From NCBI RefSeq assembly GCF_001540865.1, contig NC_033624.1, positions 1,343,393 to 1,407,392 on the forward strand: 64,000 nt of DNA. Reading direction: 5' to 3'. Below are positions 37,801 to 49,629 of this stretch, piece by piece. Position 1 is the stretch's first letter; every line of letters starts with the position of its first letter. The notes beneath the pieces were generated by a model. That model searched no databases. It saw nothing but the letters and a program-made list of their open reading frames with translations, and was not told where the DNA came from. The stretch comes from Ananas comosus. Its lineage: Eukaryota; Streptophyta; Magnoliopsida; Poales; Bromeliaceae. The translations under genes were made by a program, and so were the position numbers.

Positions 37801-40481
37801 GAACTTCCGTCACTCCAATCCTTCTCGCTGCTTGAAAAGCTTATAATTTTTCTTGCGAAGCTTCCACGAGAAACTAGTTCAGATAAGCTATACTTCTTCA
37901 GAAACATTTTGCTAAAGCATCTGAGATTATGCCTTAGTGGACTTTCTCGATTAGTCTCTTCTTTCACACCATATTTGAAGGAATATGGCTCTACCTCTCT
38001 AAAATCTAAGATTGAATTTTGTAAATTGCTGAGTGAACCTTGTGATCTACTAGACAGTAGGTAGCTTGTATTTGGTTCGAAAGATTCCTCATGAACTGGG
38101 TATTTTGGAGATTCATGATAGAATTTTGTACACTCAGGAGATGTGCACCAGGATGCACGGACTCTGTTAATATTTGCACAGTTATAAAGTTGGTTAGAGC
38201 AATAAAACATAAAATATTTCAGTACAAGCCAATAAAGTACCTTTCACCAAGCTTCGATGCTAAAAGATCTGCATCTATTGGCATAATCTTTGCTGAACTT
38301 TCTTTATGACTCAAATGTACCTGTCCAAACGAAATAAAAATAGTTCAGGTCAAATAAATCTAGCAAATAATCTTTTCTCATGATGATCTGGTTGTGAACA
38401 TATTATTACCCTCATTAGCTAGAAAAGTTAGATTTCTTTTAAGTATTTAAATGCATAATGCGACATTTAACTTTTTTTATTACAAAACTGGCTTCTTCCC
38501 ATGAATTAGATGACTTCCCAACTTAAACATAAGGGTTCCTTTATACGCTTCAAGGTATATTTTTACATATAAATTTAGATTCTGAAGGGGTAAATATATG
38601 TAAATAGATGATTTTGCAGGGATGCACACACATATATATATATATTGAATATCCCCACAAAGAATACATGCAAGTGACAATGTTACCTCTGAATCACTTG
38701 CCTCTATTGAATCAACATTTGAGTAGAAGGAAATTGGTGAATCTGATTGGGATTCTTCAAGCATATCTTGGAGACACCTCATTTCGAAGTTTTCCTTCAC
38801 CTCTTCTTGAAATACTTTGTCGAAACTCTTAAGAAGAGAATGACCATCATTTAGTTCAGCAAAACCACCACATCTCTTGAAATTGGATGTAGAGGCCTTA
38901 TCGTTATCTACTGTAATTCCATTACCCACTAAACAGGCTTGTGTATCCTGCAGAAATAAGAAATATACAGTAAAATTCACAAGATATATTGGTTTTTTAT
39001 GAGAATATTTTGCGATAGTATTTATAGTAGAATGCTAAATAAATTTATTTAGTCATTTATATCTTTTTGTTATAGTAAGTAATTATGCACAGTTTAGGAT
39101 TTGTTATCATAGTGCGTGCAATTTGAACATGTCAGCAACAATTCAAAAACAAGTTTGACTCAGCTTTCTAGAACAGCTTCTCCACGGGAGTACAAACTGG
39201 GAACTTTGTCCTTGTACAGGCCGGATTTGTAAAGAAAACTCCTAGAGCTTTTGCTCAAGTGTTTTGCAGGGGTCACAATTCAATATTAGTTGCATGCATG
39301 AAAATCATGACTGTGAAGGATCCATCACTTACATGCTGAAGATTCGGCCTGCTAAGTATGAGAGAGCTCTCAAATCTCGTCCCAGGAATCTGTCTATACC
39401 TGTTCATTGACAATGATCGAAGATGAGATGCAGAGTACTGGAATAGTATTATACTTGAAATTTGCAGAAGTTTAAACAGCTGAGTACTAGAATAAAACAT
39501 AATAATTAGCGATAGATTTCCAAAAACTCAATTTTCACATCAATGCAAACGTTTGCGTGTTCTAATTCTATCTTATGCCCTACAAATCAACCTCATATAT
39601 TCATTCTTGTTCATCCATGAGTTGCAAGCAGCAGCATCGTTACTTTGTTTTTATTGCTGTCACTAATGCATGCAAATGAGGCATACCACAATAGGCGGCG
39701 GCAGCTTCTGAAGCATTTCGTTGCAAATTATGCATGCATATCAAGAAAACGAACCAATTACTCACCGATGAGCGCACGGCTCAATCTCACGATCCTCACA
39801 AGCCGAGAATTTCTTATTCCACGGCGGAATCTCGCCGTAGGAAACCACCTGGTAGTACATCAACCAGTACTTGTACCTCCTCCCCTGCTTCCTCGCTGCC
39901 TCGTCCGCTTCCTCCTCAGTCCCCCCCGCACTCGTAGTTTTATCCTCAAAGAGGCTTTTCCACAAGCACGTCGCGAGCACCGTTCTAACCAACTTGGGGA
40001 ACACTATCACCGACTGCAAGAAATTCATGGTCATCTGCCACTGATCCCCCCGAAGCTTCCGAACCAGGGCGAGGTAGAAATAGGAGTAGCAAACAATGTA
40101 TCTGTTCTCAATTCCCCCGATTCTCCCCTCTTCATCCAACAAGGCGGGAACTTGCAGCATCTTCTCGGAGCCGGCGAGCCGAGAGGCCCTCTCCTCGGGC
40201 GAACCGGAGGTGATCGCGAGCTCGAGGGATTCGACCCCCCAGTAGAGGTTGGAGAGCACGGACTGGTCGGAGAACTCGAAGAAGCCGCGGGTGGGGCCGG
40301 AGAGGCTGGCGCGGCAGGCGAGGTGGAGGGCGGCGCGGGCTGCGGGGTCGGAGAGGAGGCGGCGGATGTGGCGGTCGACGAAGGCGACGAGTGAGTGGGT
40401 GGAGTGAAGGTCGAGTCTTTGGGGGAGGTGGGTGGTGGTTGGGGAGGAGGAGGAGGAGGAGGGGGAGGTGGAGAGCGCCAT
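31851..40481 (-). CDS. LIN/CERBERUS-like protein, ARM-like and WD40-like regions, no U-box
   Basis: Seventeen exons join in frame with GT-AG introns: 40481-39766, 39399-39333, 38947-38687, 38320-38241, 38163-37033, 36367-36226, 35695-35450, 35040-34743, 34548-34427, 34100-33981, 33616-33485, 33398-33276, 33150-33040, 32663-32517, 32440-32315, 32199-32083 and 31868-31851. The product is 1318 residues. The N-terminal domain carries RYKYWLMYYQVVSYGEIP, a LIN-family signature. Exon 5 through exon 9 is helical and ARM-like (about 480-1020). WD40-like blades follow (about 1022-1318: YAGYSDGTIKAWD, LLSGSCDKSIRVW, YLGCADSSIQ, FCGTETGSIKAWIPL). Legume LIN/CERBERUS acts in symbiotic infection and carries a U-box between the N-terminal and ARM regions. 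I see no U-box signature, so this is the LIN-like, U-box-less form and may not itself be an E3 ligase. The start at 40481 is chosen because the upstream in-frame ATG (40607) begins a low-complexity Ser/Pro run. Confidence 0.9.
36471..36943. mobile_element. MITE in LIN-like intron 5
   Basis: The left end tgtttggcctggctgaagct pairs with the reverse complement of the right end, ttgtttggcctagcttctgc. The interior is non-coding and rich in 'agaagc' / 'gcttct' motifs. Related fragments occur in other introns of the gene (about 32.8 and 39.2 kb). Confidence 0.6.
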
Positions 40482-40638
40482 GGGAGGAGGAGGAGGTGGG
40501 AGTGGAGAATTGGGGGATCGGGGAGGAGGAGATAAGGGAGAGGGAGGAGAGAGGGAGAGAGATGGGGAGCATGGAATGGAACGTTCGCTCGTGAGTGGAA
40601 TGGACAAGATACAAGGAGGGTGAGCCCCGCGCTACGGA

Positions 40639-40682
40639 GAAGACGACGTGCTCTGTGACCGAAGACGACGTGCTCCGTGACC
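40639..40682. repeat. Two 22-bp direct repeats with a GACGTG core upstream of the LIN-like gene
   Basis: The unit gaagacgacgtgctc(t/c)gtgacc occurs twice in immediate succession, 158-201 bp upstream of the chosen start codon. It contains GACGTG, an ACGT-core motif of the kind bound by bZIP factors. A promoter role is inference. Confidence 0.6.
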
Positions 40683-40745
40683 GTTGCGACCAAGTGCTTT
40701 TTCGCGCCACGGGACAAGTTTCAGAGTCTCTCTCTCTCTCTCGAT

Positions 40746-40838
40746 CTTTCTTTCGCGCCACATGAGAGCCATGTACTCGGGCTTTTTTTGCAAATAGCCC
40801 CCTTACAAAANAACTTTCTTTCGCGCCACATGAGAGCC

Positions 40839-40846
<8 letters not shown>
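40746..40846. other. 33-bp repeat flanking an N (probable assembly join)
   Basis: The 33 bases at 40746-40778 (ctttctttcgcgccacatga and on) recur at 40814-40846, on the two sides of a single N at 40811. Both lie beside (CT)n tracts. This is the same pattern as at 8194, so an unmerged contig overlap is likely. Confidence 0.65.
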
Positions 40847-40878
<32 letters not shown>

Positions 40879-40967
40879 CCCTTTTTTTTAATCATCTTTT
40901 TCAGGTCCAGATGAAAGTAAAAAAGACCGATTCACTCTTTTACGTACCTCATTATTTCTTACGTTAT

Positions 40968-41385
40968 GGAAATGTTTGATTCATCTAGACTTTAAAATTA
41001 ATAAATTTATTTATTTTCAATTATAAAATTAAAATAAAATTTATTAATTTTGATTGTTGCTATTTATTTTATGTAAATAGGATTTTAATTTCTATTCCAT
41101 TCTGGAATGAGAATGGCCAGATTTATTAATGATCCAATCGGATTTTAATCATTACAAAGTAAAATACTTAAAATTCTCTCTTTCAGCAACAACTCCTTTC
41201 CTCTTCTTTTATCACTTTTCTCTCTCTTAATCAAAACTCTCATTAAAAAAATTTTAGATTTTTATTTCGATTTCTATTCTAATTAATGATTCAAATATTT
41301 TTGGATGATTCGTCATTCCATTTTTCATTTCAAAACAATCTAATTCTATTTCTCATTCCTATTTTAATTATAAACCAAACATGCC
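40968..41385. mobile_element. Possible Tourist-like MITE
   Basis: The left end (ttatGGAAATGTTTGATT) and the reverse complement of the right end (ttaaGGCATGTTTGGTTTAT) resemble each other, with TTA just outside (40964-40966 and 41386-41388). The internal sequence includes inverted 'tggaatgagaatgg' and 'cattcc' motifs. It is degenerate. Confidence 0.45.
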
Positions 41386-41539
41386 TTAAAATGAGATGTC
41401 AAATATATTAAATATGAAAAACATTCAAACATTATTTTTTACTAATTTAAATTTTCAGAGAATAATGGTAGATTCATATTATTTAACATAGTATCACAGT
41501 ATAAAGTTCTGAATTCAAATCACTTGTCATGAATTTAAA

Positions 41540-41612
41540 AAAATAATCTCGAACTTGGAACCTCGGATACCAAACACCAAGCCCTTTGCCACTTGCATTA
41601 GAGACGATCGGT
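41540..41612 (-). mobile_element. SINE fragment (5' half)
   Basis: On the minus strand it reads ctctaatgcaagtggcaaag, ggcttggtgtttggtatcc and ccaagttcgaga. This matches the start of the SINE family at 47.2 and 52.1 kb up to the B-box-like segment, where the copy is interrupted. Confidence 0.6.
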
Positions 41613-43750
41613 AATTTATCAAATATTCATTTTAGTGTCCTGTGGTTTACCGAATTTTTACTTCAGTACTCTCTGATTTTAACTTTGTCATTAATTTAAC
41701 AAAAAAATTAACAAAGAAAATAACGAAAAAAAAAATCATAATATACAAAAGTGATATATTTTAAAGTATAGGATACTAAAATGAAAAAGTACGAAACCAC
41801 GGATGTGGTATTTAAATTTTTCCCTTATTATGATGCTTCATCGTACAGTGTCGGTCGCAATGTGGCCAGCTATATAATTTCCACGGCATTATGAAAGGAC
41901 ACAACTCCATGCAACATCGTCCTCTGAACTATTTATTTATTTATTATTTTATTATTTTTTAATCACCAAGAATCTTAATACACAATTAAGAATCACTAAA
42001 CCCATAATCTAAGACTCCAATAATTATTCCTCACCATTAATTTATAGCCCTAGAATGCTTTGCTGAATGTTTCCTTCCATTCTCTGAAACAAGAAGAAAA
42101 GAAAAAAAGAAAAAGAAAAGGTGTGATGCACACCCTGTCCTTATGGTCCCAATCTTAGAATTATTCAATAGGATGGGGTTAAAATGCCCAAAATAATGTA
42201 TTGTTGTGCGTCTCTTGTGTACAAAAGAGTTGCTGACACCAACCTGGACATGGAGTGCAATGAAAGGAACTGTGCCCCATCCTTACTGTCCTAGCTCACG
42301 GCCACAATCTGCACCAACAACATTCCAACACATAGAAGAATCCTATCATGCATTAGCCAAAGGTAAAATAATTTTGCTTTTTGATTATAAAAGCGCTTTG
42401 TACAAAAGCGCTTTTCGACGATGAGCACAAGAAGTTAGGCCTAGAGTTAAGAGCAGAAACTAGGCTGCATCTTCTTCAAGTAGGAGTTTGATTAGATGTC
42501 CCAACTCCCCACTGCGAACACTACAATTTTGTAGTTGGAACGTCGCATTTTTGTGACGTAAATAAGATCGGTTCGAAGAAGATGACATGATGATTGAATT
42601 AGCTGTTACATCATATATCCATTACCAAGGTGTAAAAGGCATTCAACATTTGGACATAGTTGTGACAGAAATTAAAATTTTTTTTTTGTATCAAGTCACA
42701 AAGATTAGAAGTTGGTCATCTAAGTGAAATGTGCACCACCAAAAGAGCAATTGATAAAGCTATGGAATATTCAAGCTCCTTAAGCTAGAAATGAAGAGAA
42801 GCTGATATCATAAGGACACTCTCGACGCAAGAGAAGCAAAAGTTTGGCATTAGAGTTTCTACTTTTGGGCTCAAAACCAACAAAATTCAACAAATTTTCA
42901 CTTTCGGACACAACAAAGCTGTTCTAAAAGTCAAGCTAAATGGATACTTGAATATACTCGTAGAAAATATATTGAATAGAATTTGTTACAAATTAAACAT
43001 ATATAAGGGAATGGGAGGAAACTATCAAAGCATAGAAAAAGTGATAACATACTGTTGTTGAGTTAAAATTAGTTAAGAAGAATATTCAGGAGACAGTATG
43101 ACAAATACAAGTTCCCCAAAAAAAAGGCCACCTTTTGAAGCTTTTCGAGTTGGGGCCACATAAAAGGAAAAACGACAACAGTGAACTTCTAAAAATGTCC
43201 AAGCCACTTCCTATTGCCTAAGAAAGTGACAAAACCTTTTCCAGCAAAAAGGAAAATAAAAAGAAAAACACAGCCTACCATGAAGAACTATGATTTACAT
43301 AGTTTTTCTTTTTCCTCTAAAATATTTGAGAATTTTGCAAAATCAAGCCTTCCTCAGTATATTTCAATTTTAATAAACTACTGTTTTTACCACTTTGGGC
43401 CAAAAATGTGCTCTTCATGGAATTGTCCCTAGCCAACATGATGATGATAGATAAACTTGTGACAAGATTACAGCTAGATTTTCGAGTAAAAAGATAACTC
43501 CGCTCAAAGTTGGAAATAATGAGCTAAGGAGACCGATCATAAAATCCAAAAAAAAAAAAAGGTGAATTGTTTTTACAAAATGGCCATCCGTGTGTGCTTA
43601 ACATAAGATACTCCGTAAATTTACAGGCTAACCATCTCTCTGTACAGGGTCACTTTTGTACTATATGAGGATGAATGACTAAAACATATTACATGGACTT
43701 CATATGGCATGTTCAAACAGTCCTAGACAAGTTTCTTGCATCTTTCTAAT

Positions 43751-43872
43751 GTTCTCAATAAAAAGCTACCCCTGACTTGTCGTTGATATAGTAACTCACA
43801 GTACATTTCTGCATCTTATGTTCTCAATAAAAAGCTGCCCCTAACTTGTCGTTGATATAGTAACTCAGAGTC
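43751..43872. repeat. Tandem repeat, 69-bp period
   Basis: Two copies begin gttctcaataaaaagct (43751 and 43820) and continue with cttgtcgttgatatagtaac. They differ at a few positions and are non-coding. Confidence 0.85.
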
Positions 43873-45209
43873 CGTTTCAACATCTCCACCTCCACACAGT
43901 TTTTACAAACTTGCATTCAGATTGGCAACAATAAGACCCACAAATAATAGCTAACTACCGATGCCTTACTGTAGCAAATAATGTGTGGATTCGGAGATTA
44001 CAGGATTCAAGAAATAGCAAATTATATGATTGCCAAATATTAGCAAGAAAATGGACTCAATACAGTAAGATTAGCTTAATTATAGAAACTGTGCATCATG
44101 GTTAGCTCTAAAGAAGCCCCTATTTACAATTGTTCAGGAAAAGACATTTAACTCTTTATTATTTACCATAGGCTATTTACCTAAAATGTGCTAATGATTA
44201 TTATCTCAAAAGAGAGAATTTGCACATGTTACCTAGAAGAAACTAAAAAAGCTCGTCAAAATGTCTTCTCCAGGAAGCTCTTATTATCCAATCCTGCCTC
44301 TTACTCCATCTGATCTGTATTTTGAACATATGAAGGCTCAAATTAATATCAGAACAGTGAATAATTTCAGGCTTAAAGTGTAACAAAACCACAATGCCAT
44401 TAAAAGGTACTACAAAGAGTTAATCTAATCCTGCACCTTCAAGGGCATCAAACAACATTTAATGAATGAGTTAAATATTTTAAAATCTCTTGACACAGAT
44501 CTTCAAAAGTCAGAAACTTGCAAGTCCTGTTACATACATCTTTTCTCGTGTTCACTCACAAAAAGAAAAGTAAAATTACATGTTTTCACAGCAAGCATCT
44601 GAAGGTTACAATGCATGAGCACATGACTGAATGAGAGAATATAAGCCTACTATTCTATATTTCTATGTAAACAAATGACTTATATATGAAGAAGAGTAGT
44701 TCATTATTCTAGAAATGTCAATTCTCACATGATATCTAATAGATACTCCAACAAAATTTGCCTCAAGCATCTTACTATTCAAAACAAAGGCAAAATATCA
44801 ATAATGACTTGTATACATCAGGCTAAGCTCTTGAAATGCTCTAAGCTCTCAATCTTAAACTCCTGTCAACTATCCGAATCAATTCATTATACAGTGTATT
44901 AAACTTATGTTTTGTGTAGTAGCAGGAAAGTGTTCTTTTTGCGTATTTACCGATATAGATATACAAAATTGTGCAAAAAACACTCCAACGCTGATATCTG
45001 CATATGTGTCCATGGCAACTTACTTTTTAGTTTCTAGCTCTCAAAGAACTTATTTCCGAGCACACCTAAAACTAAGATAAGTAAATAAGATTTTGAAGGG
45101 GCATACATGCAAACAGTACATCTCGAATGGTATTTAGTATATACAAACTCTCACATAGTTGAAAGGGGTGGGGCGCTGTGTGTGTCTGTGTACAGAGAGA
45201 GAGAGAGAG

Positions 45210-45264
45210 TTTGGCTAGAATACTATTGGTAGTAAACAGGTTCCGCTACTACCCCGCGCGCGCG

Positions 45265-45305
<41 letters not shown>

Positions 45306-45770
45306 AGCTAGAATACTATTGCTAGCAAACGGATTCCGCTACTACTGATTTATTCTCGATAATAGGTCATCCAAATAGATGGTCTGCACTGGTAAGCATG
45401 ATATTTTATAATTTGAGGTATATGCAAATTGAATTTCATAAATTTTCTGACAGTAACCTCTTACACATCGAGCAGACACAACAATCAACAGCCGAAAGTG
45501 AATATCCTTAAAAAGATAAAGATATGATTCTTGCGTTTTAAGATAAAGGGTGCAAATCTTATTTTAAATAATTTCAAAAAAAATCACCAACAAAAAATCA
45601 ACTTCTCTGTGTTCTTTACCACAGTTAAAGAAACAAATGTCCCGCATCGATTATATTAAAATTAAAAAATTTGCAACTATTTAGTCATTAGGTAAGGTAA
45701 ATGATGCCAAAAAATTAATTTCGATTTGGATGGCCTATTATTGGAAACAACTCGGTAGTAACTTTCTGAT
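45210..45770. mobile_element. Foldback MITE, copy 6, with doubled left end
   Basis: The left terminal sequence occurs twice (ggctagaatactattggtag at about 45212, agctagaatactattgctag at about 45304), separated by a CG-rich run and an (AG)n tract. The right end (gatttggatggcctattatt, ggaaacaactcggtagtaac) mirrors it. Internal blocks match copies 2, 3 and 5. Confidence 0.55.
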
Positions 45771-45934
45771 CCAGCTAATAAGATTGTCACCACTTTGGTT
45801 GTTCGATCTGAAAATGTTCATAGAAGAAAGTGTTGATGATGGTGGGACTATAATTAATTTAAAAAAAAAAAAAAAAACAACCCAACATGAAATAAAGAAT
45901 ATTAGAGCAGGACAGTAATAAAAGAGAAAAAGGA

Positions 45935-46447
45935 TTAAAATTGCACACGACCTCCCATCCGTTCCTCCCCGGAAAGCTGCGGCGGTGGCGCATCGCAGCT
46001 CGGAATGCATCTCCCCGCTTCCTCGAGCGGGGGCAACCAGCTCTTTCTCCTGTCCTTGCGCCTCAGCACCGGGGCCTCGCCGAGGCCGGATCCCGGGCTC
46101 TCGTCGACCACCTTACGCTCCGCCGCCGCCGCCGCCTTCGCGGCGCGCCCAGATAAGCACAAGCAGAGGATTAGCCGAATTAGGTCGGGTTCGATGTGCC
46201 AGGGGCGCCGCCGCCTCCGCTGCGGCGGATGACGCACCTCGCCGGCGAGCGGCGGGAGGGATTCACGGAGGCCGGAGAGATCGAGCGCGCCGTCATCGGC
46301 GGAGGCGGCGGCGGCGGCGGAGGAGGAGGTGGTGGAGGCGGCGCGATCGGATCGGTAGGGTTTGAAGGAGACGGGGGTTAGGGTTTGGGGTCGGAGGAAG
46401 CGCCCGCGTAGAGGCGAGGGCTTCGCCTTCTTTTGGGATTCCTTCAT
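45935..46447 (-). CDS. Hypothetical protein with telo-box/site II promoter
   Basis: An open frame of 170 residues (196 if the ATG at 46525 is used), high in GC, Ala, Arg and Ser. I do not recognise it. The N-terminus is basic (MKESQKKAKPSPLRGRFLRP), then come TPVSFKPYRS, an Ala/Ser run, and LSGLRESLPPLAGEVRHPP. There is no clear membrane span or catalytic motif. I prefer 46447 because the longer start would make the telo-box coding (MNKTLNPK), and telo-boxes usually sit in 5' leaders, as in RPL22. A further AAACCCTAA lies inside the frame. The ORF may be only a first exon: a GGGAG|GTCGTG donor near its end could join a CAG acceptor near 44.32 kb and end DQME. That is speculative. An RNA gene is also possible. 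Confidence 0.45.
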   Translation of the reverse strand: MKESQKKAKPSPLRGRFLRPQTLTPVSFKPYRSDRAASTTSSSAAAAASADDGALDLSGLRESLPPLAGEVRHPPQRRRRRPWHIEPDLIRLILCLCLSGRAAKAAAAAERKVVDESPGSGLGEAPVLRRKDRRKSWLPPLEEAGRCIPSCDAPPPQLSGEERMGGRVQF

Positions 46448-46501
46448 TTCTTCTTCTTCGTTGTCTTCTTCTCCTCCGTCGTCGCGCTGGATTTCGAGGA
46501 T

Positions 46502-46851
46502 TTTAGGGTTTAGGGTTTTGTTCATTATTCTTAGTTACAACTCACAACTACATCGGATAATAATATAATATAATATAATATAATATAATGCGTTTCAACA
46601 TAGATTTTTTTTTTTTTTTAATTATAAACACGCGTAGAACTGGAAGAAGAAATATTTTCAGATATATAGAAGTTTAAATATTTAATTAATTACCTTCGAA
46701 TCTCTGAAGAATAAATAATGAGGATCCAGGATTCGAACGCACGAACAATAAATAAATAATAAAAAAATAGGAAAAGGGTTGGGTCGCAACTAGGCCAGTT
46801 TCTAATGGGCCTCCATTTTTAGGCCCAATTTTGGTCCAAATTGAGTGGGCC
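46502..46851 (-). promoter_or_regulatory. Double telo-box plus TGGGCC cluster
   Basis: Two overlapping telo-boxes lie at 46503-46511 and 46510-46518 (plus strand ttagggttt). Upstream are TGGGCC motifs at 46806-46811, 46822-46827 (reverse) and 46846-46851. The arrangement and spacing parallel the RPL22 promoter and support a transcribed gene on the minus strand. The TGGGCC part lies inside the segmental duplication. Confidence 0.6.
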
Positions 46852-47236
46852 GCATCCACTAATGGAAATGTTAGGGCTAGCCAAGTTTACGATCGGGTCC
46901 AATCTAATTTACCAGACCGGACCGGACGGGCCGGTCCGGTTTGATTAGGCTTAACCAAAGGTAAACACATTGCTAATCCCCATTAATCATCTGTACTGTT
47001 CCTCCTTAATGGAGATTATAATTATATTATCTCCATTGTGAGATAGTCAAATCCATCCTATATCACATGCACGGCTCGAATTTCAAAATAATTATGAATG
47101 GCGAATTCAATGATCTCAACATGTGGATGACCTGTATAAAATTTTTATTTTTGTGATGGAAAATATGTTGTTTTACAAACCATCCTTATCGCCCAATTTT
47201 AGGATCCTTTGCCGTAGTCGGCTTATTTTATAGCAC

Positions 47237-47393
47237 TTTTTTTTTTTTTTTTAAGAGATAGGTAACATGTTATTCGTTTCGTTTATTTCATTTAAAAATA
47301 AATTTAGCTAGAAATGTAAATTAACTAGAATTCGAATTTAGATCTAGGATACCAACCATCAAGTCTTTTGCCACTTGCTCTAGAGACTGTCGG
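47237..47393 (-). mobile_element. SINE with 11-bp target duplication
   Basis: Minus-strand orientation. It starts with tctagagcaagtggcaaaag and acttgatggttggtatcc, carries a B-box-like attcgaattct, and ends in ctctt followed by a poly(A) tail (poly(T) on the plus strand). The 11-bp ttttatagcac flanks both sides (47226-47236 and 47394-47404). This is a tRNA-derived-type SINE and the matching segment of unit 2 lacks it. Confidence 0.85.
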
Positions 47394-49629
47394 TTTTATA
47401 GCACAATTGTTCATCTCTTTTCTCCCTTTCTCTTCACAGCTAGTTATACCTTTATCATCTTGATTCAAGGATTTTCGACTTTGCCGCGGGGGTAATATTT
47501 TTCTCTAGTTGTGGCTAGAATTGGATTGGAATGCAAAATTTTGTGTATCAGTAGATATCATTTATCAATGTAATAGTATTTTTTCACAAAATTTTGCAGC
47601 GATCTATAATTCTTGGATTTATTTACTTGACATGAAAATAAACTCCGAGTTGAAAAAAAAAAAAAAGCAAAAAAATTAGTAATTCAATATTTGGTTATAA
47701 TAAGGAATTAATCATGATATAAAATAACCAAAAATATAACAAATTAAGTTAACAAATTTGAGCTTGTGTTGGATTCAAATTTCCAACAAAATACGTTATT
47801 CAAAATAATAAATAATCATTCAAGCACTATTGTAGAGATTGTATTTTCATATGCGATCCCAAAAACCTTATTTATTTGCATATTTTATAATTTAATAGCG
47901 CAGATATTCCCGTAGGAACTCGTGTGCATGCAAATTTCAACTCTGATATAGTTTCTAAATTTTTGAATTTAAAACAATTCGTACTAACTACATTGAGAAG
48001 TTCCAACAGGGTTATTCAGGGTCTCTAATTAATAATAATCCACTTTATATAACAATATCTATGTGCTTAATATACATTTGTATTTGACACATTATGTAAC
48101 GTATAATAAATTATCATCTGAGAGACTATTTATTGTCCTTATAATCTATGATTTGGCAAAGATACCTAACTTGGTCATATTAATCCACTTTAATTTTCCC
48201 AATCCAATTAAAGTTGCTATCCATGATCAATGAAGCTTACTTGTTCCTCGCAGCAAAAATAATTATTATTTAGCTAACCAAAACAGCTCCTTCTAAAACC
48301 CCATCCCCCACTACCATTCACAGTGGTGGTCAATTTCATTGGTTCCTTGATTATAAGTAGAGCTTATCCCTCTAAGATAATTGTATTTATATGTAGTTGT
48401 TGTATCTAATGACATTAAACATAATTATCAACACATTAAGTTTGAGTTCAAAATTAGATGTTTATGGCATTCGGTGACATGTCTAAATCACCAATTATTT
48501 TGTGTCATTAGAGACCTCACTAATCTTGTGAGTATTCATTTAGTCAACACAAAATATAAACCCAACCAAATTAATCAATTTGATCTGACGGTACTGAGCG
48601 CTGTGGGCCAACGACTTAATAATTGATATCTGAGATTTCAAATTCGAAAACGGGTGATTTCACATTTTTAATAAAATTTATTTTAAAAAATAAAAATAAT
48701 TTATAAAAATAAAATGCCTATTTTTGTGATCAAATCCCTCTCTCTCTCTCTCTCTCATGTGATGTGTTAAAGCCCATCACATGCTTTACCCCCACCACAA
48801 GCCATGTGGAATTCAAATCCCAACCTCACTCATTAATCATTATTCAAACCAACCCCTCACCTCACTTTATCTTCTACCAAAGTCCCAACTCTTATAACAA
48901 ACATCTTCTTTATTGTACATGTATAAATATAAATAGTATTAGCACCCGTACTTAAAATCTTAAAAAGCGAAAAAAAAATCTCAAAAGTTAAACCCCATGT
49001 AATAATTAGATGAAAAGTAGATGGAGACCCCTTAGCTTTAGACTGTTAAATATAAAAATATTTAAACATTATTTTTTAACAGCTTAAATTTTTAAAGTAC
49101 AACGATTATTTCACATGATATCAGAACAGAAGATTCTGAGTTCAAGTAATGCCAGACTCCTAGCATATTAATTTTCTCCCACTTAATTCAAGCCTACGTC
49201 ATGGCCAGACTAGAAAGTTTCGTAACGCCATTCTCTAACAGCTTAAGCTTTTAGAGTACAACAATTGTTTCACAATTTTGTAACAAATTCCTTGACTACT
49301 TTTATTTGTAATTGATATATTTTAAAATTAATTATTTCATATGCTATGAGTCGTTGAAAATTAGCGAATTTAGTAGCGTCGTCAAATATTAAATAAGTGC
49401 TCTAAAAATTAGAGTTAACAAATTAAATAAAATTTTAATTTAATTAATAAAAGTTAAGATAATAACAATCAAAAGTAGAATGAGTGACACGACCAATAAA
49501 ACGTATTTTCATACTTATAGATATATTTACTACGTGCATCGTAATTTAACACAGTTCAACCAATTTACACAACCTACAATAAAATTAGTTATATTAAATA
49601 TTTTTATTAAAAGATAAAAAAAGTATATT

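Larger units (their letters stand above)
40482..45934. other. Intergenic, no gene supported
   Basis: This region contains the LIN-like promoter, a probable false duplication around an N at 40811, a Tourist-like MITE, a SINE fragment, a 69-bp-period repeat and a foldback MITE near 45.2-45.8 kb. Between about 41.7 and 43.7 kb and between 43.9 and 45.1 kb I see only AT-rich non-coding sequence. One short possible terminal exon for the 46-kb ORF is discussed with that gene. Confidence 0.55.

Noticed and set aside
40391..40717. Ser/Pro- and Gly/Glu-rich frames at the LIN-like 5' end
   Set aside because: Low-complexity shadows of exon 1 and its leader.
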